From JAKAWQ01 sp035509315 (GTDB taxonomy: Bacteria > Pseudomonadota > Alphaproteobacteria > Acetobacterales > Acetobacteraceae), in the NCBI GenBank assembly GCA_035509315.1, contig DATJLS010000030.1, positions 62,001-126,000 of the forward strand: a DNA stretch of 64,000 nucleotides. Direction: 5' to 3'. Positions 26,851 through 37,014 of this stretch are shown piece after piece (position 1 is the stretch's first letter; each line of letters opens with the position of its first letter). The notes under the pieces were generated by a model that made no database searches, was not told the origin of the DNA, and saw only the letters and a list, made by a program, of their open reading frames with translations. The translations under genes were made by a program, and so were the position numbers.

Positions 26851-27750
26851 TTACGCCGCGCGGCGCGCGGCCTCTTCGGGCGGGAGGCGCACCAGGGCCT
26901 CGTAGTCCTTGCGCAGGGTTTCGGTGATCTGGCCGGGCGTGTAGGCGTGGGGGCCGATCCGGCGCACGGGCGTCACCTCGGCCGCGGTGCCGACCAGCAG
27001 CACCTCGCTTGCCTGCGCCAGCGCCTCGGGCAGGATCGCCCGCTCGACGGCGCGGATCCGGCGTTGCCGCGCGAGGTCCATCACCGTGCGGCGCGTGATG
27101 CCGTCGAGGAATCCATCTGGGGTGGGTGTGTGCAGCGCGCCGTCGATGACCAGGAAGATGTTGGCGCCGGTGGCCTCGGCGACGAAGCCGCGCCAGTCGA
27201 GCATCAGCGCGTCGTCGAAGCCGGCTTCCTCCGCCTCATGCTTGGCGAGCGTGCCGATCATGTAGAGGCCGGAGGCCTTCGCCGCCGTGGGCGCGGTCTC
27301 CGGCGAGGGCCGCTTCCAGCGCGCGATATCGAGCGTGACGCCCTCACGCCGCCCGGCGCCGAAAAGGTTGGGCCAGGGCCAGGCCGCGATCGCGAGATGG
27401 ATGCGCGTCCGCCGTGCCGCGACCGCGAGCTGCTCGCTCCCGCGCCAGGCGATCGGCCGCAGATAGGCATCCGAAAGCGCGTTGGCGCGCAGCACCGCAT
27501 TGCAGGCTTCATCGATTTCCGCAGCGCTCCACGGAATCGTGAAGCCGAGCAGCCGGCCGGATTCGAGCAGCCGCGCGGTATGGTCCCCGAGGCGGAAGAT
27601 CCTGCCGCCATAGGCCCGCTCGCCCTCGAACACCGCGCTCGCGTAATGCAGGCCGTGCGAGAGCACGTGCGGCCGGGCCTCCCGCCAGGGGATCAGGGCA
27701 CCGTCCCACCAGATGGTTCCGTCCCGGTCATCGAAAGGAATGAGCGTCAT
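26851..27750 (-). CDS. ilvE: Branched-chain amino acid aminotransferase
   Basis: A 299-residue PLP enzyme of fold type IV that makes leucine, isoleucine and valine from their keto acids. The N-terminal IWWDGALIPWREARPHVLSHGLHYASAVFEG is here quoted only as SHGLHYASAVFEGERAY, the PLP lysine lies in TAAKASGLYM (about 160), and EATGANIFLV and DGITRRTVM follow. It is divergent from a MarR-type regulator, an arrangement shared with other alphaproteobacteria. A short PurR-like or Lrp site is not evident. Confidence 0.93.
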   Translation of the reverse strand: MTLIPFDDRDGTIWWDGALIPWREARPHVLSHGLHYASAVFEGERAYGGRIFRLGDHTARLLESGRLLGFTIPWSAAEIDEACNAVLRANALSDAYLRPIAWRGSEQLAVAARRTRIHLAIAAWPWPNLFGAGRREGVTLDIARWKRPSPETAPTAAKASGLYMIGTLAKHEAEEAGFDDALMLDWRGFVAEATGANIFLVIDGALHTPTPDGFLDGITRRTVMDLARQRRIRAVERAILPEALAQASEVLLVGTAAEVTPVRRIGPHAYTPGQITETLRKDYEALVRLPPEEAARRAA

Positions 27751-27842
27751 GGGCCGCTTTCTAGCAATATTATTGCTCTGACTTGCGGGACCGTAAAAGC
27801 CGAGGCATATTAAGTCAACGAATCTGCCGTAATGTTCCGGGT

Positions 27843-28427
27843 ATGCCAGCCATGTCCGACCGGAAAGGCGATTTGCCCGCCCGCCCCGCCTTGCTTCCTT
27901 CCGCCGTTGCCGCGACGCCCAATGCCGGGGCGAGCCTCCTCTTCCTTCGCGAGGAGGAGATGCGGCTTGCGCAGGACCTGATGTTCTTCGCCTATCGCGA
28001 CTTCACCAACGCCGCCGATCTGGTGCTGGAGACGCTGGGGCTCGGCCGCGCGCATCACCGGGCGCTGCATTTCATCGGCCGCAATCCCGGAATCAGCGTG
28101 AGCGAGCTTCTGACCATTCTGCGCATCACCAAGCAATCGCTCGGGCGCGTGCTCTCGCTTCTCGTCACTCGCGGCTATGTCGCGCAGACACCCGGACGGG
28201 CCGACCGGCGGCAGCGGCGGCTTTCGCTCACGCCGGCCGGGGCGGCGCTGGAGCGGCAATTGTTCGAGCGGCAGCGCGAGCGGCTCGTCGCCGCCTATCG
28301 CGAGGCCGGAGGGCCGGCGGTGGAAGGGTTCCGCCGGGTGATGCGCGGCATCATGAACGAGCTGGCGCGCACCTATATGGACGGCGCCGAGCAGGCCGCG
28401 CGCGAGCCGCGCGCCCGGCCTGCCTGA
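27843..28427 (+). CDS. MarR-family transcriptional regulator (PetP-like)
   Basis: About 194 residues with a winged-helix domain (NPGISVSELLTILRITKQSLGRVLSLL, shortened here to ISVSELLTILRITKQSLG, then GYVAQTPGRADRRQRRLSLT). The position next to ilvE and directly before an OmpR-type regulator matches the petP-petR pair described in Rhodobacter capsulatus, linked there to cytochrome synthesis. The start is uncertain: ATG at 27843 or 27852; neither has a strong ribosome site. Target genes unknown here. Confidence 0.85.
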   Translation: MPAMSDRKGDLPARPALLPSAVAATPNAGASLLFLREEEMRLAQDLMFFAYRDFTNAADLVLETLGLGRAHHRALHFIGRNPGISVSELLTILRITKQSLGRVLSLLVTRGYVAQTPGRADRRQRRLSLTPAGAALERQLFERQRERLVAAYREAGGPAVEGFRRVMRGIMNELARTYMDGAEQAAREPRARPA

Positions 28428-28450
28428 GCGAAGAGAAAAGCCGGCGCATC

Positions 28451-29143
28451 GTGGCCGAGGACGCCCACATCCTGGTGGTGGACGATGACGCGAGGCTGCG
28501 CGGGCTCCTTTCGCGCTATCTCGGCGAGCACGGCTTCCGCGTGACGGTGGCGGAGAATGCCGCCGAGGCTCGGGAAAAACTCGGCTTTCTGCGCCCCGAC
28601 CTGATGGTGCTCGACATCATGATGCCGGGAGAGTCCGGGCTCGAGCTTGCGGAATCGCTGCAACGGGACCGGGCGCGGGAAGTGCCGGTCCTGCTCCTGA
28701 GCGCCCGGGGCGCGCCGGACGACAGGGTCGCGGGCTTCGAGGCCGGCGCCGACGATTATCTGCCCAAGCCTTTCGATCCGCGCGAGCTCGTGCTGCGCAT
28801 CCGCGCCCTTCTGCGCCGCACCGCGCCGGCCGAGCCGCCCGTGGGCAAGCTGCCGCTCGGGCAGGCTTCGTTCGATATCGACCGCGCCGAGCTCACGACC
28901 GAGGATGGAACCATCCGCCTCACCGGCGGGGAAGCGGCGCTGCTCACCGCGCTCGCCCGCAAGCCGAACGAGGTGCTCTCGCGCGAGGAGATTGCCGCCG
29001 CCCTCGGCATGGAGGATGCGAGCGAGCGGGCGATCGATGTGCAGGTGACGCGGCTGCGCCGCAAGATCGAGGCCGATCCGCGCGAGCCGCGCTTCCTGCA
29101 TACGGTGCGCGGGCGCGGCTATGTGCTGAAACCTGGGCTTTGA
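28451..29143 (+). CDS. OmpR-family response regulator (PetR-like)
   Basis: A 230-residue two-domain regulator. The receiver domain has acidic pocket VVDDDARL, phosphoacceptor D55 in LDIMMPGESG and the lysine of YLPKPFDP; the C-terminal winged helix ends RAIDVQVTRLRRKIE, VRGRGYVL. GTG start 23 bases after the MarR gene, so likely one transcript. The cognate kinase follows after a spacer made of a degraded repeat. By position it corresponds to PetR. Confidence 0.93.
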   Translation: MAEDAHILVVDDDARLRGLLSRYLGEHGFRVTVAENAAEAREKLGFLRPDLMVLDIMMPGESGLELAESLQRDRAREVPVLLLSARGAPDDRVAGFEAGADDYLPKPFDPRELVLRIRALLRRTAPAEPPVGKLPLGQASFDIDRAELTTEDGTIRLTGGEAALLTALARKPNEVLSREEIAAALGMEDASERAIDVQVTRLRRKIEADPREPRFLHTVRGRGYVLKPGL

Positions 29144-29246
29144 GCGGTGTGCGTTCACATGCGCTTGCGCAAACCGCTCCATGAATTCGTTTCGCGAGCA
29201 TCTTCACGCGATCAGCCGATCCCGGCTGATCGCGATCCGCTCTGAT
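29141..29246. repeat. Degraded family B repeat between response regulator and kinase
   Basis: The block CGAGCATCTTCACGCGATCA with following GCCGATC...CTGATCGCGATCCGCTCTG matches family B copies at 30794-30900 and 61309-61415. Its left border has become TTGAGCGG, supplying the TGA stop of the response regulator, and its right border touches the ATG of the kinase, so the repeat is the entire spacer. Confidence 0.65.
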
Positions 29247-30579
29247 GCGCATCACATGGCCGGTGCCCGAACGGCTGCTGCGCCGGGTGCTGCCGCGCTC
29301 GCTGCTCGGGCGAAGTCTCCTGATGATCCTGCTGCCGCTTCTTCTGCTCGAGGGGGTGACGCTGCAGATCTTCTACGGCAGCCATCTCAGCCTGATCTCC
29401 CGCCGGCTGACCGGCGCGGTGGCGGGTGAAGTGGCGCTGGTGGCGCGCCTGTTCGAGCATCGGAAGGACCCGGCGGACCGGCAGGCGGTGCTGCGCTTCG
29501 CCCTCGAGAATCTCGACCTTGCGATGAGCTTCCAGCCGGGCGCGACGCTCGCCCCCCGGCCGGCGCCGAACGCGATCGGGCCCACCGACAACGACCTATG
29601 GGGCGCGATGGAGCAGCTCGTCCATCGCCCCTTCACCATGGTCTGGGCCGCGGACCCGAAGCCGGTGATCGTGCGCGTGCAGCTGCCCGACGGCGTGCTG
29701 ATGGTCGCGGTGCCGCACAAGCGGCTTTATGCCGATACGATCTATGTCTTTCTTGCCTGGGTGGTCGGCACCTCGGTGCTGCTCTTCGCCATCGCCTCGC
29801 TCTTCATGCGCAACCAGGTCCGGGCCATCCGCCGCCTTGCGGCGGCTGCGGAGGCGTTCGGCATGGGGCGCGACCAGGGCGCGATCAAGCCCGAGGGCGC
29901 GATCGAGGTGCGCCGGGCCGCTTCCGCCTTCAACCGGATGCAGGAGCGCATCCGCCGCTTCCTCACCCAGCGCACGGAGCTTCTGGCCGGGGTCTCGCAC
30001 GATCTGCGCACGCCGCTCACCCGTCTTCGGCTGGCGCTCGCGATGCTGCCGCCGCGGCCGGAACTCACGCCGGACATTGCCGCGATGACCGCCGATGTCG
30101 AGGAGACGGAGCGGCTGGTGGAAGGCTACCTCGCCTTCGCGCGCGGAGAGGGCGCCGAGCAGGTGCGCCCAGTCGATCTCTCGCGCATGCTGGCGGAGGT
30201 CGCGGCCGGGGCCCGCCGCACCGGCGCGGACGTCGATCTCGACGCGCCGGGCTGCCTCACGCTCGCCTTGCGGCCGGACGCCGTGCGCCGCGCCATCACC
30301 AACCTTGTCGACAACGCGCAACGCCACGCACGGCGCATTTCGCTCTCCGCCACCCAGCTTACCGCCCGCAGTGTTCAGGTGACGGTGGATGATGACGGGC
30401 CCGGCATCCCGCCCCATCAACGCGAGGAGATGTTCCGCCCCTTCCAGAGCGGCGTCGCCGGCGGCACGGGGCTCGGGCTCGCCATCGCGCGGGACATCGT
30501 CCGCGCCCATGGCGGGGAGATCCTGCTTGAGGAAAGCCCGCTCGGCGGCCTGCGCGCGCGCATCCGCCTGCCAGTGTGA
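29245..30579 (+). CDS. EnvZ-like sensor histidine kinase
   Basis: A 444-residue membrane kinase, presumed partner of the upstream OmpR-type regulator. Transmembrane helices are at about 22-43 and 163-185 with a periplasmic domain of 120 residues. A HAMP region follows, then the H-box VSHDLRTPLTRLR with H252, an N-box ITNLVDNAQRHA, and the G-boxes DDDGPGIP and GTGLGLAIARDI. No ribosome site precedes the ATG at 29245; the bases there belong to a repeat. An ATG in frame 15 bases on is also poorly placed. Confidence 0.92.
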   Translation: MRITWPVPERLLRRVLPRSLLGRSLLMILLPLLLLEGVTLQIFYGSHLSLISRRLTGAVAGEVALVARLFEHRKDPADRQAVLRFALENLDLAMSFQPGATLAPRPAPNAIGPTDNDLWGAMEQLVHRPFTMVWAADPKPVIVRVQLPDGVLMVAVPHKRLYADTIYVFLAWVVGTSVLLFAIASLFMRNQVRAIRRLAAAAEAFGMGRDQGAIKPEGAIEVRRAASAFNRMQERIRRFLTQRTELLAGVSHDLRTPLTRLRLALAMLPPRPELTPDIAAMTADVEETERLVEGYLAFARGEGAEQVRPVDLSRMLAEVAAGARRTGADVDLDAPGCLTLALRPDAVRRAITNLVDNAQRHARRISLSATQLTARSVQVTVDDDGPGIPPHQREEMFRPFQSGVAGGTGLGLAIARDIVRAHGGEILLEESPLGGLRARIRLPV

Positions 30580-30588
30580 GCCGGCCTG

Positions 30589-30900
30589 CTAGAGCAGATC
30601 GCGATCAGACGGAATCGGCTGATCGCGTGAAGATGCTCGCAAAACAAACACATAGAGCGGATTGCGTGAGCGCATGTAAACGCAATTCGCTCTAGAGCGG
30701 GATATGTTCGCTCCCGCTCACGTATCCCGCTCTACCCACTCGTTTTCGCGCGTGATTCAGACCCAGGATGATTCCGCCTTCGGTCATCACGCTCTAGAGC
30801 GAATTGCGTTTGCACGGGCTCACGCAATCCGCTCTATGTGTTTGTTTTGCGAGCATCTTCACGCGATCAGCCGATTCCATCTGATCGCGATCTGCTCTAG
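30589..30900. repeat. Composite repeat array B-A-B with inverted outer copies
   Basis: Three units of about 105 bases (30589-30695, 30692-30797, 30794-30900) each share a CTAG with the next. The outer two are family B in opposite orientation (for example CAGATCGCGATCAGACGG against CCATCTGATCGCGATCTG), the middle one is family A. The whole 312-base block is bounded by CTAG. The right CTAG holds the stop codon of the HmuQ-like gene. No coding capacity. Confidence 0.85.
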
Positions 30901-31223
30901 GCTGCGGGGAGCGGCGCCACGGTCTGGATCGCCTCGAACCCTTCGAACTCGGGATGGCCGAGATAAAGCGGCTTGCGGCCGCCCGCGCTCTGATGCGCGC
31001 GGCGGAAGGCGTCCGAGCGGGTCCAGGCCTCGAAATCCTCGCGACTGCGCCAGAGCGAATGCGAGGCGTAGAGCACATGATCCTCGCGCGCCGGGCCGCG
31101 CAGCAGATGGAATTTGATGAAGCCCGGCACGTCGCGCAGATAGGTGTCGCGGCCGGTCCAGACGCGCTCGAATTCCTCCTCGGATCCAGGCAGCACACGG
31201 AAGCGGTTCATCGCGACGAACAT
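30897..31223 (-). CDS. Antibiotic-biosynthesis-monooxygenase-fold protein, HmuQ/IsdG-like
   Basis: A 108-residue ABM-domain protein. MFVAMNRFRVLPGSEEEFE, RDTYLRDVPGFIKFHLLRGP and LYLGHPEFEGFEAIQ closely resemble the HmuQ/HmuD heme-degrading monooxygenases of rhizobia, which open the heme ring to release iron. Start 31223 has GGAGAG 8 bases upstream. No heme transport genes are adjacent, so a heme role is an inference. Its TAG stop is the end of a repeat array. Confidence 0.82.
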   Translation of the reverse strand: MFVAMNRFRVLPGSEEEFERVWTGRDTYLRDVPGFIKFHLLRGPAREDHVLYASHSLWRSREDFEAWTRSDAFRRAHQSAGGRKPLYLGHPEFEGFEAIQTVAPLPAA

Positions 31224-31290
31224 GGCCGTATCTCTCCGATCTCGATGGGCCGGCCAACATAGCCCGGGCACGGCACGGGATCAGTATTTC

Positions 31291-31395
31291 CTAGAGCGGC
31301 ATGCGTTCGCATGGGCTCACGCATGCCGCTTTACCTATTTGTTTTCCCGCGTGATTCAGACCTACGGTGATTCCACCTTCGGTCATCACGCTCTA
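31291..31395. repeat. Family A intergenic repeat
   Basis: Begins CTAGAGCGGCATGCGTTCGC and ends TTCGGTCATCACGCTCTA. Read from the minus strand it starts TAGAGCGTGATGACCGAAGG, and that TAG is the stop codon of ettA. A close copy is the middle unit at 30692-30797. Confidence 0.8.
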
Positions 31396-33075
31396 ACGCG
31401 CGAGCGGCCGATAGCGCAGCCGGTGCGGCTCGATCGATTCGGGGCCCAGCCGGCGGCATTTGTCCGCCTCGTAATCCTGGAAGTTGCCGGCGAACCATTC
31501 GACATGGCTGTCCCCCTCGAAGGCGAGGATGTGCGTGGCCAGCCGATCGAGGAACCAGCGATCGTGGCTGACGACCACGGCGGAGCCCGCGAAGGCGATC
31601 AGCGCCTCCTCGAGGGCGCGGAGCGTCTCCACGTCGAGATCGTTGGTCGGCTCGTCGAGCAGGATCACGTTGGCGCCGGATTTCAGCATCTTCGCGAGAT
31701 GCACGCGGTTGCGCTCCCCACCCGAGAGATCGCCCACGCGCTTCTGCTGGTCGGGGCCGCGAAAATTGAAGGCGCTGGTGTACGCGCGCGAGGGCATCGC
31801 GCGCTTGCCGAGCATCACGACATCGGCGCCGTCGCTGATCTCCTCCCACACGGTCTTGCCGGCATCGAGCGATTCGCGGGACTGATCGACATAGCCGAGG
31901 CGCACGCTGTCCCCCAGCGTGAGGCTCCCTTCGTCCGGCTTCTCCTCGCCCACGATCATGCGGAAGAGCGTCGTCTTGCCGGCACCGTTGGGCCCGATCA
32001 CGCCGATGATGCCGCCCGGCGGCAGGCTGAAGGAGAGACCCTCGATCAGCAGCCTCTCGCCGAGCGATTTCGTGAGATTCTTGGCCTCGATCACGGTGGC
32101 GCCGAGCCGCGGCCCGGGCGGGATCACGATCTCGGCGCCGCCGTTGGCCGTGCGGGATTCCGCCTCGGCCCGCATCACTTCGTACTGGGCGATGCGCGCC
32201 TTGGACTTGGCCTGCCGCGCCCGCGGCGAGGCGGCGATCCATTCGCGCTCGGCCGCGAGTGCCCGGGCTCGCGCGCTTTCCTCCTTCTCCTCCTGCAGGA
32301 GGCGGGCGCGCTTCTGCTCGAGCCAGGAGGAATAATTGCCCTCGAAGGGGATGCCGCGACCGCGCTCGACCTCGAGGATCCAGCCGGTGACATTGTCGAG
32401 GAAGTAGCGATCGTGCGTCACGACGAGCACGGTGCCGGCATAGTCGCGCAGCGTCCGCTCCAGCCAGGCGACGCTCTCGGCATCCAGATGGTTGGTGGGC
32501 TCGTCCAGCAGCAGCAGCTCCGGCTTTTCGAGGAGCAGCCGGCAGAGGGCGACGCGCCGCCGCTCGCCGCCCGAGAGGGTCCCGACCTTCTGGTCGGAGG
32601 GCGGGCAGCGGAGCGCATCGAGCGCGATCTCGATCCGCCGGTCGAGCTCCCAGCCATCCTCGGCGTCGATCTTTTCCTGGAGGCTCGCCTGCTCGGCGAG
32701 CAGGGCGTTCATCTCCTCGTCATCGAGCGGCTCGGCGAAGCGCTCGGAGACGGCATTGAAGCGATCGAGCGCCGTTTTCAGCGGGCCGAAGGCCTCGGAC
32801 ACGGTCTCGCCCACCGTGCGCTCGGGGTCGAGCATCGGTTCCTGCGGCAGGTAGCCCACGCGCGCGCCCTCCGCCGCCCAGGCCTCGCCGCCGAAATCGG
32901 GATCGAGCCCGGCCATGATGCGGAGCAGGGTGGATTTGCCGGCCCCGTTGGCGCCGAGCACGCCGATCTTCACGCCGGGCAGGAAGGAGAGGGTGATGCC
33001 GCGAAAGACCTCCCGCCCGCCGGGATAGGCCTTGGTGAGGTCGCGCATCACGTAGACGTACTGATAGCTCGGCAT
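31393..33075 (-). CDS. ettA: Energy-dependent translational throttle protein EttA
   Basis: A 560-residue ABC-F protein that binds the ribosomal E site and gates entry into elongation according to ATP/ADP. Two ABC domains: Walker A GANGAGKST near residue 40 and GPNGAGKTT near 355, each with an LSGGE signature and a LLDEPTN Walker B. The interdomain P-site tether lies around LEQKRARLLQEEKEESARARAL (shown in part). No transmembrane segment. Start 33075 (MPSYQYVYVM) matches the family; the upstream open frame is non-coding. Confidence 0.96.
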   Translation of the reverse strand: MPSYQYVYVMRDLTKAYPGGREVFRGITLSFLPGVKIGVLGANGAGKSTLLRIMAGLDPDFGGEAWAAEGARVGYLPQEPMLDPERTVGETVSEAFGPLKTALDRFNAVSERFAEPLDDEEMNALLAEQASLQEKIDAEDGWELDRRIEIALDALRCPPSDQKVGTLSGGERRRVALCRLLLEKPELLLLDEPTNHLDAESVAWLERTLRDYAGTVLVVTHDRYFLDNVTGWILEVERGRGIPFEGNYSSWLEQKRARLLQEEKEESARARALAAEREWIAASPRARQAKSKARIAQYEVMRAEAESRTANGGAEIVIPPGPRLGATVIEAKNLTKSLGERLLIEGLSFSLPPGGIIGVIGPNGAGKTTLFRMIVGEEKPDEGSLTLGDSVRLGYVDQSRESLDAGKTVWEEISDGADVVMLGKRAMPSRAYTSAFNFRGPDQQKRVGDLSGGERNRVHLAKMLKSGANVILLDEPTNDLDVETLRALEEALIAFAGSAVVVSHDRWFLDRLATHILAFEGDSHVEWFAGNFQDYEADKCRRLGPESIEPHRLRYRPLAR

Positions 33076-33186
33076 CCGCGTCGGCTCCGCCGCCCAGGGT
33101 CGGCAATGGTGTGAGTGCGCCGCAACATTGTGCCGGCGGGGGGATTTGGGAAGGGGCCGGGGGGCGTGGGCTTGGGTATGGGCGTG

Positions 33187-33540
33187 GCCGCAAGCTGGAT
33201 CGGCCAAGTGGCTGTTTGGTCTGACGGCGAATGGACCGGTGGCGCGCAGCTTGGGTATCCCGGCTGCCTCAAGGCATGGTCTAGCCTCGTGGATCGCTGG
33301 TGGACGGCGCGCGACATCGGCCATGCCGTTGCGTTGGCAGAAAAGGGCACGGAATTGCCTGAGTTCCGCGAACGGAGTTCTTCACTGGGCAGTTCCTCGC
33401 CCGCGTTCGGGAGCTTGCCGGCGACGATCTTGCGATCGGCGAGGATCGGGAGATCGCGCGGGCGGCGCTGCCGGCCGACGCTATGGCCTTCGCTCCGTTG
33501 CCGGACGCGGAGCTGGCCGACCCGCCAGCCGGCGCGGCGC
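33187..33540 (+). pseudogene. Truncated, frameshifted gene remnant of unknown family
   Basis: Two adjoining frames look protein-like. The first contains SSLVDRWWTARDIGHAVALA and runs to about 33370. The second, shifted by one frame, starts near 33369 with TEFFTGQFLARVRELAGDDL and ends inside the IS3 remnant. A single frameshift near 33365-33372 would join them. I do not recognise the family. The 3' end seems to have been removed when the insertion element arrived. Confidence 0.35.
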
Positions 33541-33694
33541 CGCCACCGGAACCCTGTCCGCTCCCTGCTTCAGAATGAACGTCTTTTGCGCCTCCGAAAA
33601 CTTCGATGCCTTCATCGTCCTCCGCTCCTCCCAACCCTGGGACGAAAGTAGAAAATTCCAACTCAAAATGATCCGGTTTTCGGGGAGCAGATCA
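33538..33694 (-). mobile_element. Left-end remnant of an IS3-family element
   Basis: On the minus strand the remnant starts at 33694 with TGATCTGCTCCCCGAAAACC, a typical IS3-family (IS407/IS51-like) end. It then has GGGTTGGGAGGAG as ribosome site and an ATG at 33615 that begins MKASKFSEAQKTFILKQGAD, the usual N-terminus of OrfA. Similarity stops after about 26 codons; the rest of orfA, orfB and the right end are missing. It lies 57 bases from a tRNA gene. Confidence 0.8.
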
Positions 33695-33750
33695 CTGCAT
33701 GGCCTCCCGCCTCGGCCTGCTGAGGCAGAATAACATGCCGAAATCATTAC

Positions 33751-33824
33751 TGCGCCCGGCAGGACTCGAACCTGCAACCAAGCCGTTATGAGCGGCCCGC
33801 TCTGACCAGTTGAGCTACGGGCGC
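33751..33824 (-). tRNA. tRNA with CAU anticodon, probably tRNA-Ile2
   Basis: A full 74-base cloverleaf without encoded CCA: acceptor GCGCCCG/CGGGCGC, D-arm GCTC/GAGC, anticodon stem GGCCG/CGGCT with loop CTCATAA, T-arm GCAGG/CCTGC with loop TTCGAGT, discriminator A. The paired acceptor end excludes initiator tRNA. C4-G69 and C5-G68 pairs are those recognised by TilS in E. coli, which favours Ile2 over elongator Met. tilS itself is in this window. Confidence 0.9.
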
Positions 33825-34026
33825 CAGGGGCCCGATCTGTGGCCCGGCCGGGCCGGCTTGGCAAGCAGCGCCGCGCGGGGCGCCCGGCGGGCCCGGGGCC
33901 GTCTTGTTGCCTCAACAATCCGGTTCTGGCATGGTCCGCCGCCTTTGACTGGCGGGGTCCCGGCCGGCGATGTTCGGCTGTGCCTTCCCGCCCCATCTGC
34001 TCAAATCAGGAAGGGACCGTTCCAGA

Positions 34027-36120
<2,094 letters not shown>

Positions 36121-36125
36121 AGCCT

Positions 36126-36140
36126 GGGGGCAGCGCCCCC
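36126..36140. terminator. GC hairpin between convergent hppA and oxidase subunit gene
   Basis: GGGGGC and GCCCCC with a 3-base loop AGC start 5 bases after the hppA stop. There is no T-run, so termination may need Rho or be partial. It sits 3' of both flanking genes. Confidence 0.5.
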
Positions 36141-36150
36141 GATCATCGAT

Positions 36151-36306
36151 TCAGAGCAGGAAATAGGCCATCAGCAGCAAGAGGACGATGATGGCGACCG
36201 CGGCCGTCCAGACGAAATGGTAGAAGCCGCTCCAGAAATGCTGGCGATCCTCCAAGAACTCCTCGGGCGTGATGCCGGATGCGGCATCCTGTATGGCTTC
36301 GGCCAT
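36151..36306 (-). CDS. aa3-type cytochrome c oxidase subunit IV
   Basis: A 51-residue single-helix protein of the bacterial aa3 oxidase subunit IV family (PF07835). The acidic amphipathic N-terminus with ITPEEFLEDRQHFWSGFYHF precedes one transmembrane helix (about 30-50). Start 36306 has GAGG 9 bases upstream; a longer frame from 36357 lacks support. The other oxidase genes are not in the window. Confidence 0.82.
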   Translation of the reverse strand: MAEAIQDAASGITPEEFLEDRQHFWSGFYHFVWTAAVAIIVLLLLMAYFLL

Positions 36307-36360
36307 TGCGGCGCCTCGTTCCCTCTCCGTCGCGCGAAGGCGCGACCGTTGGGCCAATTC

Positions 36361-37014
36361 TTATGATCCCGGCCCAGCCCCCGGCAAGGGGTTCAGTGTC
36401 CCCGGCAAGGGGTTGAGAAGGGCCGCGCCGGTTGCCGGCGCCGCGGCACGGCCGCCGGCGAGGAGCCCGAGCGCCAGCGGGTAGATAAGGTGCTCCTGCG
36501 CGAGCACGCGGGCGGCCAGTATCTCCGGCGTATCGCCCGCCAGCACCGGCACCGCCGCCTGGGCGAGGATGGGCCCGTCATCCAGCGTCTCGCTCACGAG
36601 ATGCACCGTGCAGCCGTGCAGCTTGACCCCGGCGGCGAGCGCGCGCGCATGTGTCTCCAGCCCCGGGAAGGAAGGCAGGAGGCTCGGGTGGATATTCAGC
36701 ATCCGCCCCTGCCAGCGCCGCACCAGGAAGGGCGAGAGGATGCGGAGATATCCCGAGAGGCAGACGAGCGCGATGTCATGGCGGCGCAGCGCTGCCTCGA
36801 TCGCTTCCTCGTGCGCCTCGCGTGTCATGCCCTTATGCGCGATTACCGCCGTGGCGATCCCGGCCTCCGCCGCGCGCGCGAGCCCGGGCGCCCCGGCCTG
36901 GTTCGAGAGGACGAGGGCGATCTCGGCCGGGTAGCTTGGATCGGCCGCGGCACGCGCCAGCGCCTGCATGTTGCTGCCCCGCCCGCTGATGAGAATGGCG
37001 GTGCGCTGCCTCAT
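36361..37014 (-). CDS. purN: Phosphoribosylglycinamide formyltransferase
   Basis: A 217-residue enzyme that formylates GAR with 10-formyl-THF in purine synthesis. ILISGRGSNMQAL, LSGYLRILSPF, MLNIHPSLLPSFPGLETH and HLVSETLDDGPILAQA carry the catalytic Asn, His and Asp. The C-terminus is extended by about 15 residues containing NPLPGTLNPLPG, produced by an in-frame 21-bp duplication. ATGA overlap with purM shows co-translation. Confidence 0.96.
   Translation of the reverse strand: MRQRTAILISGRGSNMQALARAAADPSYPAEIALVLSNQAGAPGLARAAEAGIATAVIAHKGMTREAHEEAIEAALRRHDIALVCLSGYLRILSPFLVRRWQGRMLNIHPSLLPSFPGLETHARALAAGVKLHGCTVHLVSETLDDGPILAQAAVPVLAGDTPEILAARVLAQEHLIYPLALGLLAGGRAAAPATGAALLNPLPGTLNPLPGAGPGS
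36379..36414. repeat. In-frame 21-bp direct duplication in purN 3' end
   Basis: CCCCGGCAAGGGGTT occurs at 36379 and 36400 (period 21), giving a 7-residue period at the protein C-terminus. Confidence 0.85.

Noticed and set aside
31224..31271. Upstream start for the HmuQ-like gene
   Set aside because: The 16 extra residues are not seen in the family and the internal ATG at 31223 has the ribosome site.
33115..33651. A single 178-residue gene upstream of ettA on the plus strand
   Set aside because: Protein-like composition is split between two frames and the last third is the reverse complement of an IS3 orfA start, so it is not one intact gene.
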